Source of the DNA: Flavobacteriaceae bacterium PS02334 | GTDB lineage: Bacteria; Bacteroidota; Bacteroidia; Flavobacteriales; Flavobacteriaceae | Direction of reading: 5' to 3' | DNA length: 64,000 nucleotides | NCBI GenBank assembly: GCA_029959295.1 | Contig: JASCOH010000005.1 | Span: forward strand, 1 to 64,000 | In this document: piece after piece, positions 9,678 through 18,596 of the stretch | How positions within the stretch are numbered: the first letter of the stretch is position 1 | How the letters are laid out: the number at the start of each line of letters is the position of its first letter | Translations under genes and position numbers: made by a program | Notes under the pieces: generated by a model | The model's input: only the letters and a program-made list of their open reading frames with translations | What the model was told of the DNA's origin: nothing | Databases searched by the model: none

Positions 9678-9712
9678 GATAATAGTTTTTTGAAATTAAA
9701 AATTGTCATTGA

Positions 9713-12136
9713 TTATTCATATTTCAAGTACTGCAAAACGTCTACTTTTGTCGCCTGATATGCCTTTGAAAGAACAATCAGCAACGTAAGAATCATGAGG
9801 CTGAAAAATCCAATTACAAAAGGCAAAAGCGAAATTTCGATTCGATAAGCAAAATTTTCCAGCCATTTTTCCAACAGCAAATACACAGGAAAGAGCGCAA
9901 GCAGAAATCCAATTATGCAATACATCACATATTGTTTTGTGAGCGTTGAAAGCAGTTTTTTTGTTTCTGCTCCCAAAGTTTTTCTGATGGCGATTTCCTT
10001 CATTCTTGTCTGGATAGAATAGGAGGCAAGGGCGAATAATCCGAAAAGGGCGATTAAGATGACCACGATATTCAGCAAGGAAAACAAGTTTCTTTGGTAG
10101 ACATAGCTTTCATAGGTTCGCGCAAAATTTTTGTCTACAAAATCATAGGCGAAAGGATATTTTGTATCAATTTTAGTTATCCAGAAATTTTCAATTAAAG
10201 CGATGGTTTCTTCCATATTATCAGGAGAAATTTTGATATATAATCTGCTCAAGAAACTGCTTTCAGAAATCGTTTTCAAATGATAAAAAATCATCGGCGG
10301 AATTTCTTTCTGCGGACCATAAACATTAAAGTCTTCAACAACTCCAACGATTTTCAATCTTCTGATTCCTGGGTTTTCGCCGTCGTCCTTAAAATTAAAT
10401 TCTTTCCCAATCGGATTTTTTTCGTCCATCATTTTGGCCGCCGCTTTGTTGATCAGGACAGAATTGATCGTGTCTGAAGCATAATTTTTTGACAATTTTC
10501 TTCCTTCTGCCATTTTGATGTTCATCAAATCTAGCAAGCCAAATTCCATGGACATGTTTTCAACTTCGACGTCTTTGTCTTGATAATCGAAAACCGTTGT
10601 GAAATAGCCTCCGTATCCAAAAGAAAAATTACCAGCAGAAACTTCCTGAACGCCTTTTATTTTTAATAATTCATTGCGGATCATTTCAAAATCGCTTGGC
10701 TTTTTGACTTCATTAAAACTGATATCTAAGACTTGATTTCCTTTGAAACCTAAGTCTTTGCTGGTCATGTGGTCTACTTGCTGGAAGACAATATATGATC
10801 CGGTGATGAAAAATGAAGCAATTGCGAATTGCAGAATAAGCATTCCGTTTCTGAGCCACACGCCGTTTTTGCTTCTGCCAAAATTTCCTTTCAAAACTTT
10901 CAAAGCTTCGAAATTAGAGATGTAAATGGAGGGAAAAATTCCGGCAAAAACAACCGTAATTATAAAAACGAGAATTAATTGGATGTAAAACTGGCCGCCG
11001 TTCATGATCAATTCCTTGCCCAAGAAATTATTGTAATATGGCAAAAGCAGTTCTACAATGACCAAAGCAAAAAGAACTGAAAAAGCAGTAGTAATCACCG
11101 TTTCAAAAATAAATTGCCAGACAATTTGAGGTTTTGATGCTCCGATAATTTTGCGGACGCCCACTTCCTTGGCACGTTTTATAGCATTTGCCGTAGCCAG
11201 ATTTATATAATTTACAATAGAAAGTACCAATATCAGAACGGATAAACCGAGCATAATCAGCAATAATTCATAATTTCCGCTTCCTTCGGGATAACCATTT
11301 TGCACTTTTGAATGTAATCTTGCCGTTTTCAAAGACTCAAGGTAAGGAACATCCAGACCGAAATTTTTGATGTAAGATTCTGTGGAAATTCCTTTTTCTT
11401 TTGCGATTCTTTTGGCTTGTTTTTCGATATAAATCTGGTTGATTTGCTTTTCAACAATTCCTTTCGCCTCTGGATTTTTTAATTTTACTATCAAAAAAAC
11501 GGTGTGGCTTCCCCAGTTGTCTGCATTTTTTTTGATATTTTCTTCGAATTCTTCTCTGATTACGACTGCAGGCGCAACAGATGATTTCCCGGTAATTTTA
11601 TAAACCCCGCCGACAACACAATTCATTTCGCCGATTTTCAGCGCTTGTCCGACTGCTTCATTATTTCCAAATAAAAGCTGTGCGGTTTCTTCTGAAATGG
11701 CAACATTGTTTTTTTCTTTCAGAGCAGTTTTTGCACTTCCTTTTGTGAATTGGAAATGGAAAAAAGAGAAAAAATTTTCTTCAGATTTTAAAATCTTTTT
11801 GACTAATTCCCTCTTGCCTTTATATTCGATGAGCGCTCCGTTATAGCCAGGATTAAAGTTGCAGTAATCTTCTACTTCGGGTGAAATTTGTTTTAATTGC
11901 GCGCCAAGAGGCATTACGTTATAAGCCAAGAAACCTGATCTTGGCTGGTCGTTCACAACCTGAAAAACGCTGTCTTTTTCAGGATTCCATTCGTTATAAG
12001 AATGTTCGTCATTCCAATATAAGATGGAAAATATCAAACCCGCAATTCCAATACTCAACCCCAAGATATTCAGGGCAGTAAAGAACTTGTTCTTCTTGAT
12101 TTGATGAAGATATATTTTTAACCAGTTGTGTAGCAT
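9713..12136 (-). CDS. MacB/FtsX-type ABC transporter permease (paralogue 1)
   Basis: An 807-residue permease and the first of the three tandem copies in transcription order. It has the MacB core and two FtsX domains, and keeps the KRAKEVGVRKIIGA and TRMKEIAIRKTLGA cytoplasmic coupling helices. The periplasmic domains are the most divergent of the three, with short insertions around residues 150-260. It starts 37 bp after the GIN-domain protein gene. Three permeases with a single ATPase suggest alternative or hetero-oligomeric pumps (inference). Confidence 0.92.
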   Translation of the reverse strand: MLHNWLKIYLHQIKKNKFFTALNILGLSIGIAGLIFSILYWNDEHSYNEWNPEKDSVFQVVNDQPRSGFLAYNVMPLGAQLKQISPEVEDYCNFNPGYNGALIEYKGKRELVKKILKSEENFFSFFHFQFTKGSAKTALKEKNNVAISEETAQLLFGNNEAVGQALKIGEMNCVVGGVYKITGKSSVAPAVVIREEFEENIKKNADNWGSHTVFLIVKLKNPEAKGIVEKQINQIYIEKQAKRIAKEKGISTESYIKNFGLDVPYLESLKTARLHSKVQNGYPEGSGNYELLLIMLGLSVLILVLSIVNYINLATANAIKRAKEVGVRKIIGASKPQIVWQFIFETVITTAFSVLFALVIVELLLPYYNNFLGKELIMNGGQFYIQLILVFIITVVFAGIFPSIYISNFEALKVLKGNFGRSKNGVWLRNGMLILQFAIASFFITGSYIVFQQVDHMTSKDLGFKGNQVLDISFNEVKKPSDFEMIRNELLKIKGVQEVSAGNFSFGYGGYFTTVFDYQDKDVEVENMSMEFGLLDLMNIKMAEGRKLSKNYASDTINSVLINKAAAKMMDEKNPIGKEFNFKDDGENPGIRRLKIVGVVEDFNVYGPQKEIPPMIFYHLKTISESSFLSRLYIKISPDNMEETIALIENFWITKIDTKYPFAYDFVDKNFARTYESYVYQRNLFSLLNIVVILIALFGLFALASYSIQTRMKEIAIRKTLGAETKKLLSTLTKQYVMYCIIGFLLALFPVYLLLEKWLENFAYRIEISLLPFVIGFFSLMILTLLIVLSKAYQATKVDVLQYLKYE

Positions 12137-12173
12137 GTTCGTTTTTTGATGATGATTGAAAGGCTGATGAGAC

Positions 12174-12944
12174 CTATTTTTTGCTTACTGAACCTGAAGA
12201 ACTTTTCTCAGATTCTACTTTTGCAGGATTTCCAGAATAAGAAATCGAAGCGCTTGATGATGCTTTTGCGTATAATGCTTCCGTAACATTTATGCTAGCG
12301 CCTGATGAAGAACTAGATTCAATTGTAGCTGTTTTGCAGGTTAATTTTTTTGCGTTTACATAGGAAGAACTGCTTGTTCTGATGTCAACATTTTCTGCTT
12401 CTCCAGCTAAAATGGCCTCACTTGAGCTGCTTGATTTTACAGCTAATTTTTTAGCGGTAACGGTGCTTTCAATTTTGCTGCTGGAAGAAGTTTCTATGTA
12501 AATATTCTCAGCTTTCACGTTTCCGTAAACGCTTGCGCTTGAAGAAACATCAATCGTGGCTTCTTTCACGTCAATGCCGTTTTTAAAAGTAAGAGAGCTT
12601 GAAGAACTAGCCTTGAATTCATTGACATACGGACTTGAAACCCAAACTTTCATAACTTTATGGTTATATCTTTTCTTGTCTTTTTTATCTCGTTTGCTGT
12701 ACGTTTTTGAATCTACATAGACTTCCAAAGTATTTCCTGAAACTTTTGTGATGAGGTCTTGCAGTTTTTCATTGTCATCGGCTTCAACTTTTATTGGTCC
12801 GGCTGGGCCTTGCGTGAAAATCAGTTCAATTCCGGAAGCTACTCTCAATTTTGAAAATTCGCCAACTGTTCTGTTTTCAGAAATTTGTGCGCTTGCCATT
12901 ACTGAAAGCAATAAAAAGGCTAAAAGGGAAACTATTCGTACCAT
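12174..12944 (-). CDS. DUF2807 (GIN domain) serine-ladder protein
   Basis: A 256-residue exported protein with an N-terminal signal peptide (cleavage after ASA, about residue 19) and a DUF2807 'head GIN' domain over most of the mature part. Runs of three to five serines recur about every 20-22 residues from about 112 onward, as expected for serine ladders stacked in a beta-solenoid. The C-terminus is Ser/Lys-rich and contains no recognisable T9SS domain. The gene lies inside the efflux operon between the ATPase and the first permease. The function of GIN proteins is not established; an envelope or substrate-sensing accessory of the pump is only a guess. Confidence 0.85.
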   Translation of the reverse strand: MVRIVSLLAFLLLSVMASAQISENRTVGEFSKLRVASGIELIFTQGPAGPIKVEADDNEKLQDLITKVSGNTLEVYVDSKTYSKRDKKDKKRYNHKVMKVWVSSPYVNEFKASSSSSLTFKNGIDVKEATIDVSSSASVYGNVKAENIYIETSSSSKIESTVTAKKLAVKSSSSSEAILAGEAENVDIRTSSSSYVNAKKLTCKTATIESSSSSGASINVTEALYAKASSSASISYSGNPAKVESEKSSSGSVSKK

Positions 12945-12989
12945 ATTATTAAGTTTTAAGTTGTTATTTAGATTAGTTTTTTTTTTGAA

Positions 12990-13691
12990 TTATTGGATAA
13001 AAGCATCCACATTTCGGCTATTCGCTTTTTCAGAAAGCACCATTCCGTCTTTCATGAAAATTGTTTTCTGCGAGAAAGAAGCGTCATAATCAGAGTGCGT
13101 TACCATTAAAATCGTAGCTCCATTGGCATGCAAATCAGTTAAAAGCTCCATTACTTCGTTACCGTTTTTACTGTCCAAATTTCCTGTCGGCTCATCGGCA
13201 AGAATGATTTTCGGATCATTAATTAAAGCTCTCGCCACGGCAACCCTCTGTTGCTGACCGCCTGAAAGTTGTTGCGGAAAATGTTTTAGGCGATGTGAAA
13301 TTTGCAAGCGTTCTGCAATTGCTTCTACTTTATTTTTTCTTTCAGATGCGCCCACATTGTTATAAATCAAAGGCAATTCGATATTGTCATACACAGAAAG
13401 TTCGTCGATAAGGTTGAAATTTTGGAAAACAAATCCGATATTTTGCTTTCTGATTTTAGATTTTTCTGCTTCTTTTAAATTGTTGATTTCTTGATTTAAA
13501 AGTTTATAGCTTCCTGATGAAGCGCTGTCTAAAAGGCCAACGATATTTAATAAAGTTGATTTTCCGCAACCAGAAGCGCCCATTATAGTTACAAATTCGC
13601 CTTGTTTGATTTCAAGAGAAATTTCGTTCAATGCTTTAGTTTCTACTTCTTCTGTTCTGAAAACTTTTGAAAGATTTTGAATTTTGATCAT
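12990..13691 (-). CDS. MacB/LolD-type ABC transporter ATP-binding protein
   Basis: A 233-residue ATPase. It has Walker A GASGCGKST (about 39-47), the Q-loop, ABC signature LSGGQQQRVAVARAL (about 141-155), Walker B ILADEPTGNLD and the switch His in MVTHS. Length and sequence fit the stand-alone MacB/LolD/FtsE-like subfamily that drives mechanotransmission permeases. It is the only ATPase gene in the operon and so should serve all three permeases. It lies 69 bp downstream of the adaptor gene. Confidence 0.95.
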   Translation of the reverse strand: MIKIQNLSKVFRTEEVETKALNEISLEIKQGEFVTIMGASGCGKSTLLNIVGLLDSASSGSYKLLNQEINNLKEAEKSKIRKQNIGFVFQNFNLIDELSVYDNIELPLIYNNVGASERKNKVEAIAERLQISHRLKHFPQQLSGGQQQRVAVARALINDPKIILADEPTGNLDSKNGNEVMELLTDLHANGATILMVTHSDYDASFSQKTIFMKDGMVLSEKANSRNVDAFIQ

Positions 13692-13760
13692 GGTTCTTTG
13701 ATTTTGAAATTATTTAATTTTTTGATTGATGATTTTGATTTGATTGATGATTGAAACCGC

Positions 13761-14999
13761 TTATTTTAAATTTAAAACTTCTATATTTTTATAATCTTTA
13801 TAGGATGAGGTAATGACTTTTTCGCCTTCTTTTAAGCCTTCGAGAATTTCATAATATAAAGGATTTTCTCGGCCTAATTTAATATTTCTTCTTACAGCTT
13901 TATCGCCTTCAACTACAAAAATCCATTCGCCAGCGGTATCTTGGTTGAAAGATCCCTTTGAAAGCACCGTTGTTTTTGTTTTTTCAGAAAGTAAGAGCCG
14001 TACTCCAAAACTCAAGCCTTGTCTCAAATCTAATTCTTTGCCTTCCGAGAAATTCAATTCTACTTGAAATCTACCATTTTTTACTTCAGGAATTACCTTT
14101 GTGACTTCAACTTTTACAGTTTGTCCTTTATATTCTACTTCTCCTTTTTGTCCTTCAGATACTTTTTCCAAGTAAAATTCATCGACGTCGGCCATTAATT
14201 TATAGCCTTTCATGACATCGATTTTCCCGATGCTTTCGCCAGCAATATAATTTTTTCCAAGAACGGGTTCAAAAGAAGAAATCCTTCCAGATAAAGGCGC
14301 CGTTACCAAAAAATTCTTTTTGTTAGATCTCAAAATCTCCAAACTTTTCTGCATAATTGCCTGCGATTGGTTGATTTGAGAAATCTGAATCTGATTCGCC
14401 TGTTTTTCTTTTTGGATGCTCTGCTGGATTATATTTTTACGCTCTTTTTGAAACCTGAAATTCTCCTGCGTTTTTTCCCATTCATTTTTCGAAATAATCT
14501 CTTCTTTATATAATTTTTCGCTTAAATCATAAAGACTTTTTGAATCTAAATAATCATGCTCAATTGCTACCAAATCTTTCGCCAGATTCAATTCTTGAGT
14601 CCTCAAATCCAATTTTGCTTTGTTCAGATTGTTGATCTGCTCAATCATTGCCGTTTCCTGAGTCATATATCCCAATTCAGAATTTGGATTATACAATCTT
14701 GCCAAAGGCTGTCCTTTTTGTACAAAATCACCGTTTTCAATAAAAATTTCTTGAATAGAACCGCCTTCAATTACGTTCAGCAACATCGAATTTAAAGGTT
14801 CTACTTTTGCTTGAAAAACAATAAAATCTTCGAAATAATTATTTTCTACGGTTTTGACCGTGATTTCACCTTTCTTTACATCCAAACTTCTCTTTTTGGT
14901 CAGTGAGGAAAATACAAAATAGCCAACCAATAAAAAAAGTGGCAAAGCAACCAACAGGTATTTATTTTTTTTATTTTTACGAGCAACGACAGTGTCCAT
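13761..14999 (-). CDS. HlyD/MacA-type periplasmic adaptor
   Basis: A membrane-fusion adaptor of 412 residues when started at the ATG at 14999-14997 (MDTVVARKNKK). A longer open frame reaches back to 15236, but that extension runs through the regulatory gap and into the divergent response regulator gene, so it is rejected. There is one N-terminal membrane helix (about 13-31), a lipoyl-like half (about 55-110), a long alpha-hairpin (about 120-225) with heptads, the second lipoyl half, then beta-barrel and membrane-proximal domains. It links the inner-membrane ABC permeases to TolC. It is the first gene of the minus-strand pump operon, downstream of a sigma-54-like promoter. Confidence 0.9.
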   Translation of the reverse strand: MDTVVARKNKKNKYLLVALPLFLLVGYFVFSSLTKKRSLDVKKGEITVKTVENNYFEDFIVFQAKVEPLNSMLLNVIEGGSIQEIFIENGDFVQKGQPLARLYNPNSELGYMTQETAMIEQINNLNKAKLDLRTQELNLAKDLVAIEHDYLDSKSLYDLSEKLYKEEIISKNEWEKTQENFRFQKERKNIIQQSIQKEKQANQIQISQINQSQAIMQKSLEILRSNKKNFLVTAPLSGRISSFEPVLGKNYIAGESIGKIDVMKGYKLMADVDEFYLEKVSEGQKGEVEYKGQTVKVEVTKVIPEVKNGRFQVELNFSEGKELDLRQGLSFGVRLLLSEKTKTTVLSKGSFNQDTAGEWIFVVEGDKAVRRNIKLGRENPLYYEILEGLKEGEKVITSSYKDYKNIEVLNLK

Positions 15000-15023
15000 A
15001 TTAATTTGTTTGTAAGGATATAT

Positions 15024-15041
15024 ATCAATTTTGTGCCACAA
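15024..15041 (-). promoter_or_regulatory. Candidate sigma-54 (-24/-12) promoter for the efflux operon
   Basis: On the minus strand the sequence reads TGGCACAAAATTGAT. It has the TGGCAC of the -24 element and a TTGA where the -12 TTGC would be; the spacing is one base short of consensus. It lies about 25-40 bp upstream of the adaptor ATG and 60-110 bp from the tandem dyads, the normal arrangement for a sigma-54 promoter activated from enhancer sites. The imperfect -12 element keeps the confidence moderate. Confidence 0.5.
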
Positions 15042-15100
15042 TTTTAAAATCCATAAAAAGCTGTAATTCAGTATATTTAAACTTTTATAAAATCCATAAG

Positions 15101-15137
15101 TGTCCGATAATGAACACTTTTTGTCCGATAATGAACA
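15101..15137. promoter_or_regulatory. Tandem dyad, probable enhancer sites for the sigma-54 activator
   Basis: The 16-mer TGTCCGATAATGAACA occurs twice without change, at 15101-15116 and 15122-15137. Starts are 21 bp apart, two helical turns, so both sites face the same side of the DNA. Each copy is an imperfect dyad (TGTCC ... GAACA). They lie in the gap between the adaptor gene and the divergent response regulator gene. Binding by the adjacent Fis-family activator is inference from position and symmetry. Confidence 0.7.
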
Positions 15138-15141
15138 GTTG

Positions 15142-16485
15142 ATGAAAAAAACAAACGCCCATATTTTAATTATTGATGACCAAGAAGACATTCTGTTTGC
15201 TTCTAAAATGTTTTTGAAGAAACATTTCGAGACCATTTACACGCTGAATAATCCGAAAAACATACTAAAACTGCTGTCTGAAAACCAAATTGACGTAGTT
15301 CTTTTAGATATGAATTACAGAATTGGATTTGAAGACGGACGAGAAGGAATTTATCTCTTGAAGGAAATAAAAACTTTTTCGCCAGAAACTATCGTGATTT
15401 TAATGACTGCTTTTGGCAAAGTTGAAACGGCTGTTGAAGGCTTGAAAGCAGGTGCTTTTGATTATATTTTAAAACCTTGGGACAATGAAAAACTGCTCTC
15501 TGTCGTAAGATCTGCGGTTGACGAAAGCAGGAAAGAGAAGAAGAAAGTTTTGAAAATTCCAAAGCAGGCTTCTGTTTTTATAGGAAATTCTTCAAGCATA
15601 AAAAGAGCTTATTCTTTGGCTGAAAAAGTAGCAAAAACGGATGCCAACGTTTTGATTTTAGGAGAAAACGGAACCGGAAAATTTGTTTTAGCGAATTACA
15701 TCCACGAAAATTCTAACCGAAATAAGCAACCTTTTGTTCATGTGGATTTGGGTTCTTTAAACGATAATATTTTTGAAAGCGAACTTTTCGGATATGCGAA
15801 AGGCGCTTTTACCGATGCCAAAAATGATACGCCAGGAAGATTTGAATTGGCAAACAACGGAACTATTTTTCTAGATGAAATCGGAAATGTGCCATTACAT
15901 TTGCAGTCAAAATTATTGCAGGTAATTCAAAATAAGTCGGTTACAAGATTGGGCGAAGCAAAACCAAGACAACTTGATGTGCGAATTATTACGGCAACAA
16001 ATATTGACTTAAAACACGAAGTTTCGAGTAAAAATTTCAGGGAAGATTTATATTATAGAATCAATACGATGGAAATTCTCCTTCCTTCATTAAAAGAAAG
16101 AAAAGAAGATATTGTGCCATTGGCGAAGTTTTTACTGGAAAAAATTATTGATAAATACGACCGATCAGAAATTGTTTTTGAAGAAGAAGCTTTAGACCAA
16201 ATCGAAAAACATTCGTGGAACGGAAACATCCGCGAAATGGAAAACAGAATTGAACGCGCCGTGATTTTATGTGAAAATAACCAGATTACAATTTCTGATC
16301 TGGATTTAGATATAATTTCGAATTTCGATGGAAATGACGATTTGCAGTTGGCAGAAATTGAAAAATCTACGATTGAAAAAGTCTTGCAGAAAAATAATTT
16401 CAATATCAGCAAATCGGCTGATGAACTTGGACTTTCACGCGCTTCCTTATATCGAAGAATGGAAAAATTTGACTTGAAAGGATAA
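15142..16485 (+). CDS. Sigma-54-dependent response regulator (NtrC/Fis family)
   Basis: A 447-residue activator when started at ATG 15142. An in-frame GTG at 15100 would add 14 residues, but those codons are the two enhancer dyads, so the shorter start is preferred. Receiver domain: acidic IDDQED near the N-terminus and phospho-acceptor Asp56 (LLDMN). AAA+ domain: Walker A GENGTGK, a GAFTDA loop (in place of GAFTGA) for sigma-54 contact, and Walker B IFLDEIG. C-terminal Fis-type helix-turn-helix: ISKSADELGLSRASLYRRM. It is followed by its histidine kinase gene after 77 bp. Divergent to the efflux operon, which it most likely controls. Confidence 0.93.
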   Translation: MKKTNAHILIIDDQEDILFASKMFLKKHFETIYTLNNPKNILKLLSENQIDVVLLDMNYRIGFEDGREGIYLLKEIKTFSPETIVILMTAFGKVETAVEGLKAGAFDYILKPWDNEKLLSVVRSAVDESRKEKKKVLKIPKQASVFIGNSSSIKRAYSLAEKVAKTDANVLILGENGTGKFVLANYIHENSNRNKQPFVHVDLGSLNDNIFESELFGYAKGAFTDAKNDTPGRFELANNGTIFLDEIGNVPLHLQSKLLQVIQNKSVTRLGEAKPRQLDVRIITATNIDLKHEVSSKNFREDLYYRINTMEILLPSLKERKEDIVPLAKFLLEKIIDKYDRSEIVFEEEALDQIEKHSWNGNIREMENRIERAVILCENNQITISDLDLDIISNFDGNDDLQLAEIEKSTIEKVLQKNNFNISKSADELGLSRASLYRRMEKFDLKG

Positions 16486-16562
16486 GTTTACCGCTGATTC
16501 GCAGATTTTATTTTTGATATTAATCTGTGAGAATTTGTGAAATCTGTGTTTAACTAAATAGG
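16486..16562. repeat. CAGATT/AATCTG-type intergenic repeat
   Basis: The 77-bp gap between the response regulator and kinase genes holds GCAGATT and AATCTGTG in inverted orientation, and a second AAATCTGTG. Its wording resembles a dispersed repeat that I recall as common between genes in Flavobacterium; the family was not verified. It does not look like a terminator, so the two genes may still be cotranscribed. Confidence 0.4.
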
Positions 16563-17888
16563 ATGACAAAAAAACATTACAATACCATATTTTTTAGAAT
16601 TCTTTTCATCTTGACAGGAATATCGTGCTGTGTCTTTTTGATTCAGAATAATCTGATTTATAGTGCTTTTTTCTGCAGTTTGATCACGATTTTCTTAATC
16701 GCCGAAATTTATTTTTATATCAAAAACATTTTTCTTTTTTATGACAGAACGATAAAAGCGATCCTGAATAATGATTTTACGGCTGATTTTTCAAAACATT
16801 CTTCCTTTGAAAATTACAAGACACTTTTCAAGCTTTATGATAATTTAAAAGAGAAGCAAAACGAGCAGGTTTCAAAAGATTTGATTTACAGATCTATTTT
16901 GAATAATATAGAAACCGGCGTTCTGATTTTAGAAAAAGGGCAGGATGACTGGAATATTTTCTTGATGAATAATTATTTTTCAGAGCATTTTCTAGTCCCG
17001 AAAGTATCAAAATGGAGCTATTTGAAGAACCAATTGCCTTCACTTTGTGCCATTGTCGAAGAAAGAAATTTTGAAGAAATAAAGACTTCCATCCAAATTC
17101 GGATCGAAAAACAAGATTTGCAGACTTTTATTTTACAAGCTTCAAATACAAAGGCTTACGATAAAGAATATTACATAATTTTGCTGGATTCAATTCAAAA
17201 GGTAATTGAGAAAAAAGAAAAAGAAGCGTGGATTAATTTGATGAAAGTGATTTCGCACGAGCTGATGAATTCGATCACGCCGATTCGTTCGCTGACGCAA
17301 AATCTGAACGAAATGATGCAGCAGGAAAGCCTTTCGAAAGAAGATGTCGAAGATATCCGCGACAGCGTTTCGGCAATTATCCATCGAAGTGACCATCTTA
17401 AGGAATTCGTTGAAAGCTATCGAAAATTGGCAATGCTTCCGTCTCCAAATAAAGAAAAAACTTCTTTAGAAACACTTTTGGAGGATGCTTTGAAGATTAT
17501 GAACCCGCTTTTCAAGCAGCAAAATATTACTGTAAATAATATAATTTCCTTCAATCGCTGGCTTTCTGTGGATAAAAATCAGATGGAACAAGTGCTGATT
17601 AATCTCTTGACAAACAGTATGTATGCTGTGGAAGGCAAGGCAGAAAAGCGCATTGAAATTTCTTCGGAAGTAAAAAATAAGCGAATCTACATCACTATTT
17701 CTGATTCAGGAAACGGAATTGATGTAGCCATTGAAGACAAAATTTTTCTTCCTTTTTTTACTACAAGAAAAGATGGCGCGGGAATCGGATTGACGCTTTC
17801 AAAAAATATAATTGAAGCCCACGGCGGTTATTTAAATTATGTTTCTGAAGATGACAAAACGCATTTCACGATTTGCCTGATGGAATAA
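16563..17888 (+). CDS. Sensor histidine kinase (NtrB-like)
   Basis: A 441-residue inner-membrane kinase. Two N-terminal membrane helices (about 11-28 and 32-54) enclose almost no periplasmic loop, so it likely senses in or near the membrane. A PAS-like region follows (about 105-215), then a phospho-acceptor H-box ISHELMNSITPIRSL with His232, and an HATPase_c domain with N-box NLLTNSMYA, G1 DSGNGID and G2 GAGIGLTLS. It is the natural partner of the sigma-54 response regulator encoded upstream. The stimulus is unknown; small-loop kinases beside ABC efflux genes often answer to envelope-active compounds. Confidence 0.92.
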   Translation: MTKKHYNTIFFRILFILTGISCCVFLIQNNLIYSAFFCSLITIFLIAEIYFYIKNIFLFYDRTIKAILNNDFTADFSKHSSFENYKTLFKLYDNLKEKQNEQVSKDLIYRSILNNIETGVLILEKGQDDWNIFLMNNYFSEHFLVPKVSKWSYLKNQLPSLCAIVEERNFEEIKTSIQIRIEKQDLQTFILQASNTKAYDKEYYIILLDSIQKVIEKKEKEAWINLMKVISHELMNSITPIRSLTQNLNEMMQQESLSKEDVEDIRDSVSAIIHRSDHLKEFVESYRKLAMLPSPNKEKTSLETLLEDALKIMNPLFKQQNITVNNIISFNRWLSVDKNQMEQVLINLLTNSMYAVEGKAEKRIEISSEVKNKRIYITISDSGNGIDVAIEDKIFLPFFTTRKDGAGIGLTLSKNIIEAHGGYLNYVSEDDKTHFTICLME

Positions 17889-17914
17889 TTTTAAATCCAT
17901 CTTTTAAATTGTAA

Positions 17915-17922
17915 TATATTTG
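17915..17922 (+). promoter_or_regulatory. Bacteroidota-type -7 box before ruvC
   Basis: TATATTTG matches the TAnnTTTG -7 consensus exactly and lies 57 bp upstream of the ruvC start. A clear -33 TTG at the proper distance was not found. Confidence 0.45.
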
Positions 17923-17978
17923 CCGTAGTGGCTTCGCCAAAATTTTAACTGCAAAAAGCGATTTGTTCGCGTCAAGAT

Positions 17979-18533
17979 ATGTCAAACGAGCGCATCATTT
18001 TAGGGATTGATCCAGGGACAACAATTATGGGTTTTGGGCTGATTAAAGTCGTCAATAAAAAAATGGAATTTATTCAGCTAAATGAGCTGATCCTGAACAA
18101 ATATGATGACCATTATATGAAGCTGAAAGTCATTTTTGAGCGTACGATTGAGCTGATTGAAACACATCATCCCGATGAAATTGCAATTGAAGCGCCTTTC
18201 TTTGGAAAAAACGTGCAGTCGATGCTGAAACTCGGAAGAGCGCAAGGCGTTGCAATGGCGGCCGGACTTTCACGACAAATTCCGATTACAGAATATGAGC
18301 CCAAAAAAATAAAAATGGCGATTACCGGAAACGGAAATGCTACAAAAGAACAAGTTGCGAAAATGCTCCAGCAATTACTTGGATTAAAAGAACTTCCTAA
18401 GAATTTAGATAGTACGGATGGCTTGGCTGCCGCAGTTTGCCATTTCTTCAACTCAGGAAAAGTGACTGGGACAAAAAGTTATTCGGGCTGGGATGCTTTC
18501 GTGAAGCAAAATGAAGATCGCGTGAAAAAATAA
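17979..18533 (+). CDS. ruvC: Crossover junction endodeoxyribonuclease RuvC
   Basis: A 184-residue Holliday-junction resolvase. The four acidic metal ligands of the RNase H-like fold are visible: Asp11 in LGIDPGTT, Glu71 in IAIEAPFF, and Asp144 and Asp147 in LDSTDGLAAAVCH. It cuts four-way junctions during recombinational repair together with RuvAB. Length is normal. It stands alone here, after the histidine kinase gene, and converges on the acetylesterase gene. Confidence 0.96.
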   Translation: MSNERIILGIDPGTTIMGFGLIKVVNKKMEFIQLNELILNKYDDHYMKLKVIFERTIELIETHHPDEIAIEAPFFGKNVQSMLKLGRAQGVAMAAGLSRQIPITEYEPKKIKMAITGNGNATKEQVAKMLQQLLGLKELPKNLDSTDGLAAAVCHFFNSGKVTGTKSYSGWDAFVKQNEDRVKK

Positions 18534-18556
18534 ACCCGCAAATTTCTTCACGGGTT
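18533..18556. terminator. Weak hairpin between ruvC and the acetylesterase gene
   Basis: AACCCG (18533-18538) pairs with CGGGTT (18551-18556) around a 12-nt loop, just after the ruvC stop. No T-run follows, so it is at best a weak terminator between convergent genes. Confidence 0.35.
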
Positions 18557-18596
18557 CGGTGCAAATAACTATAACTAAACTTAAATCAAACTACTT

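Noticed and set aside
15100-15141. GTG start for the response regulator giving 14 extra residues
   Set aside because: The extra codons are exactly the two 16-bp dyads; the receiver domain begins naturally at ATG 15142.
15000-15236. Longer N-terminus of the HlyD-type adaptor
   Set aside because: The extension crosses the promoter region and dyads and overlaps the divergent response regulator gene; ATG 14999 gives a normal adaptor start with the membrane helix in the right place.
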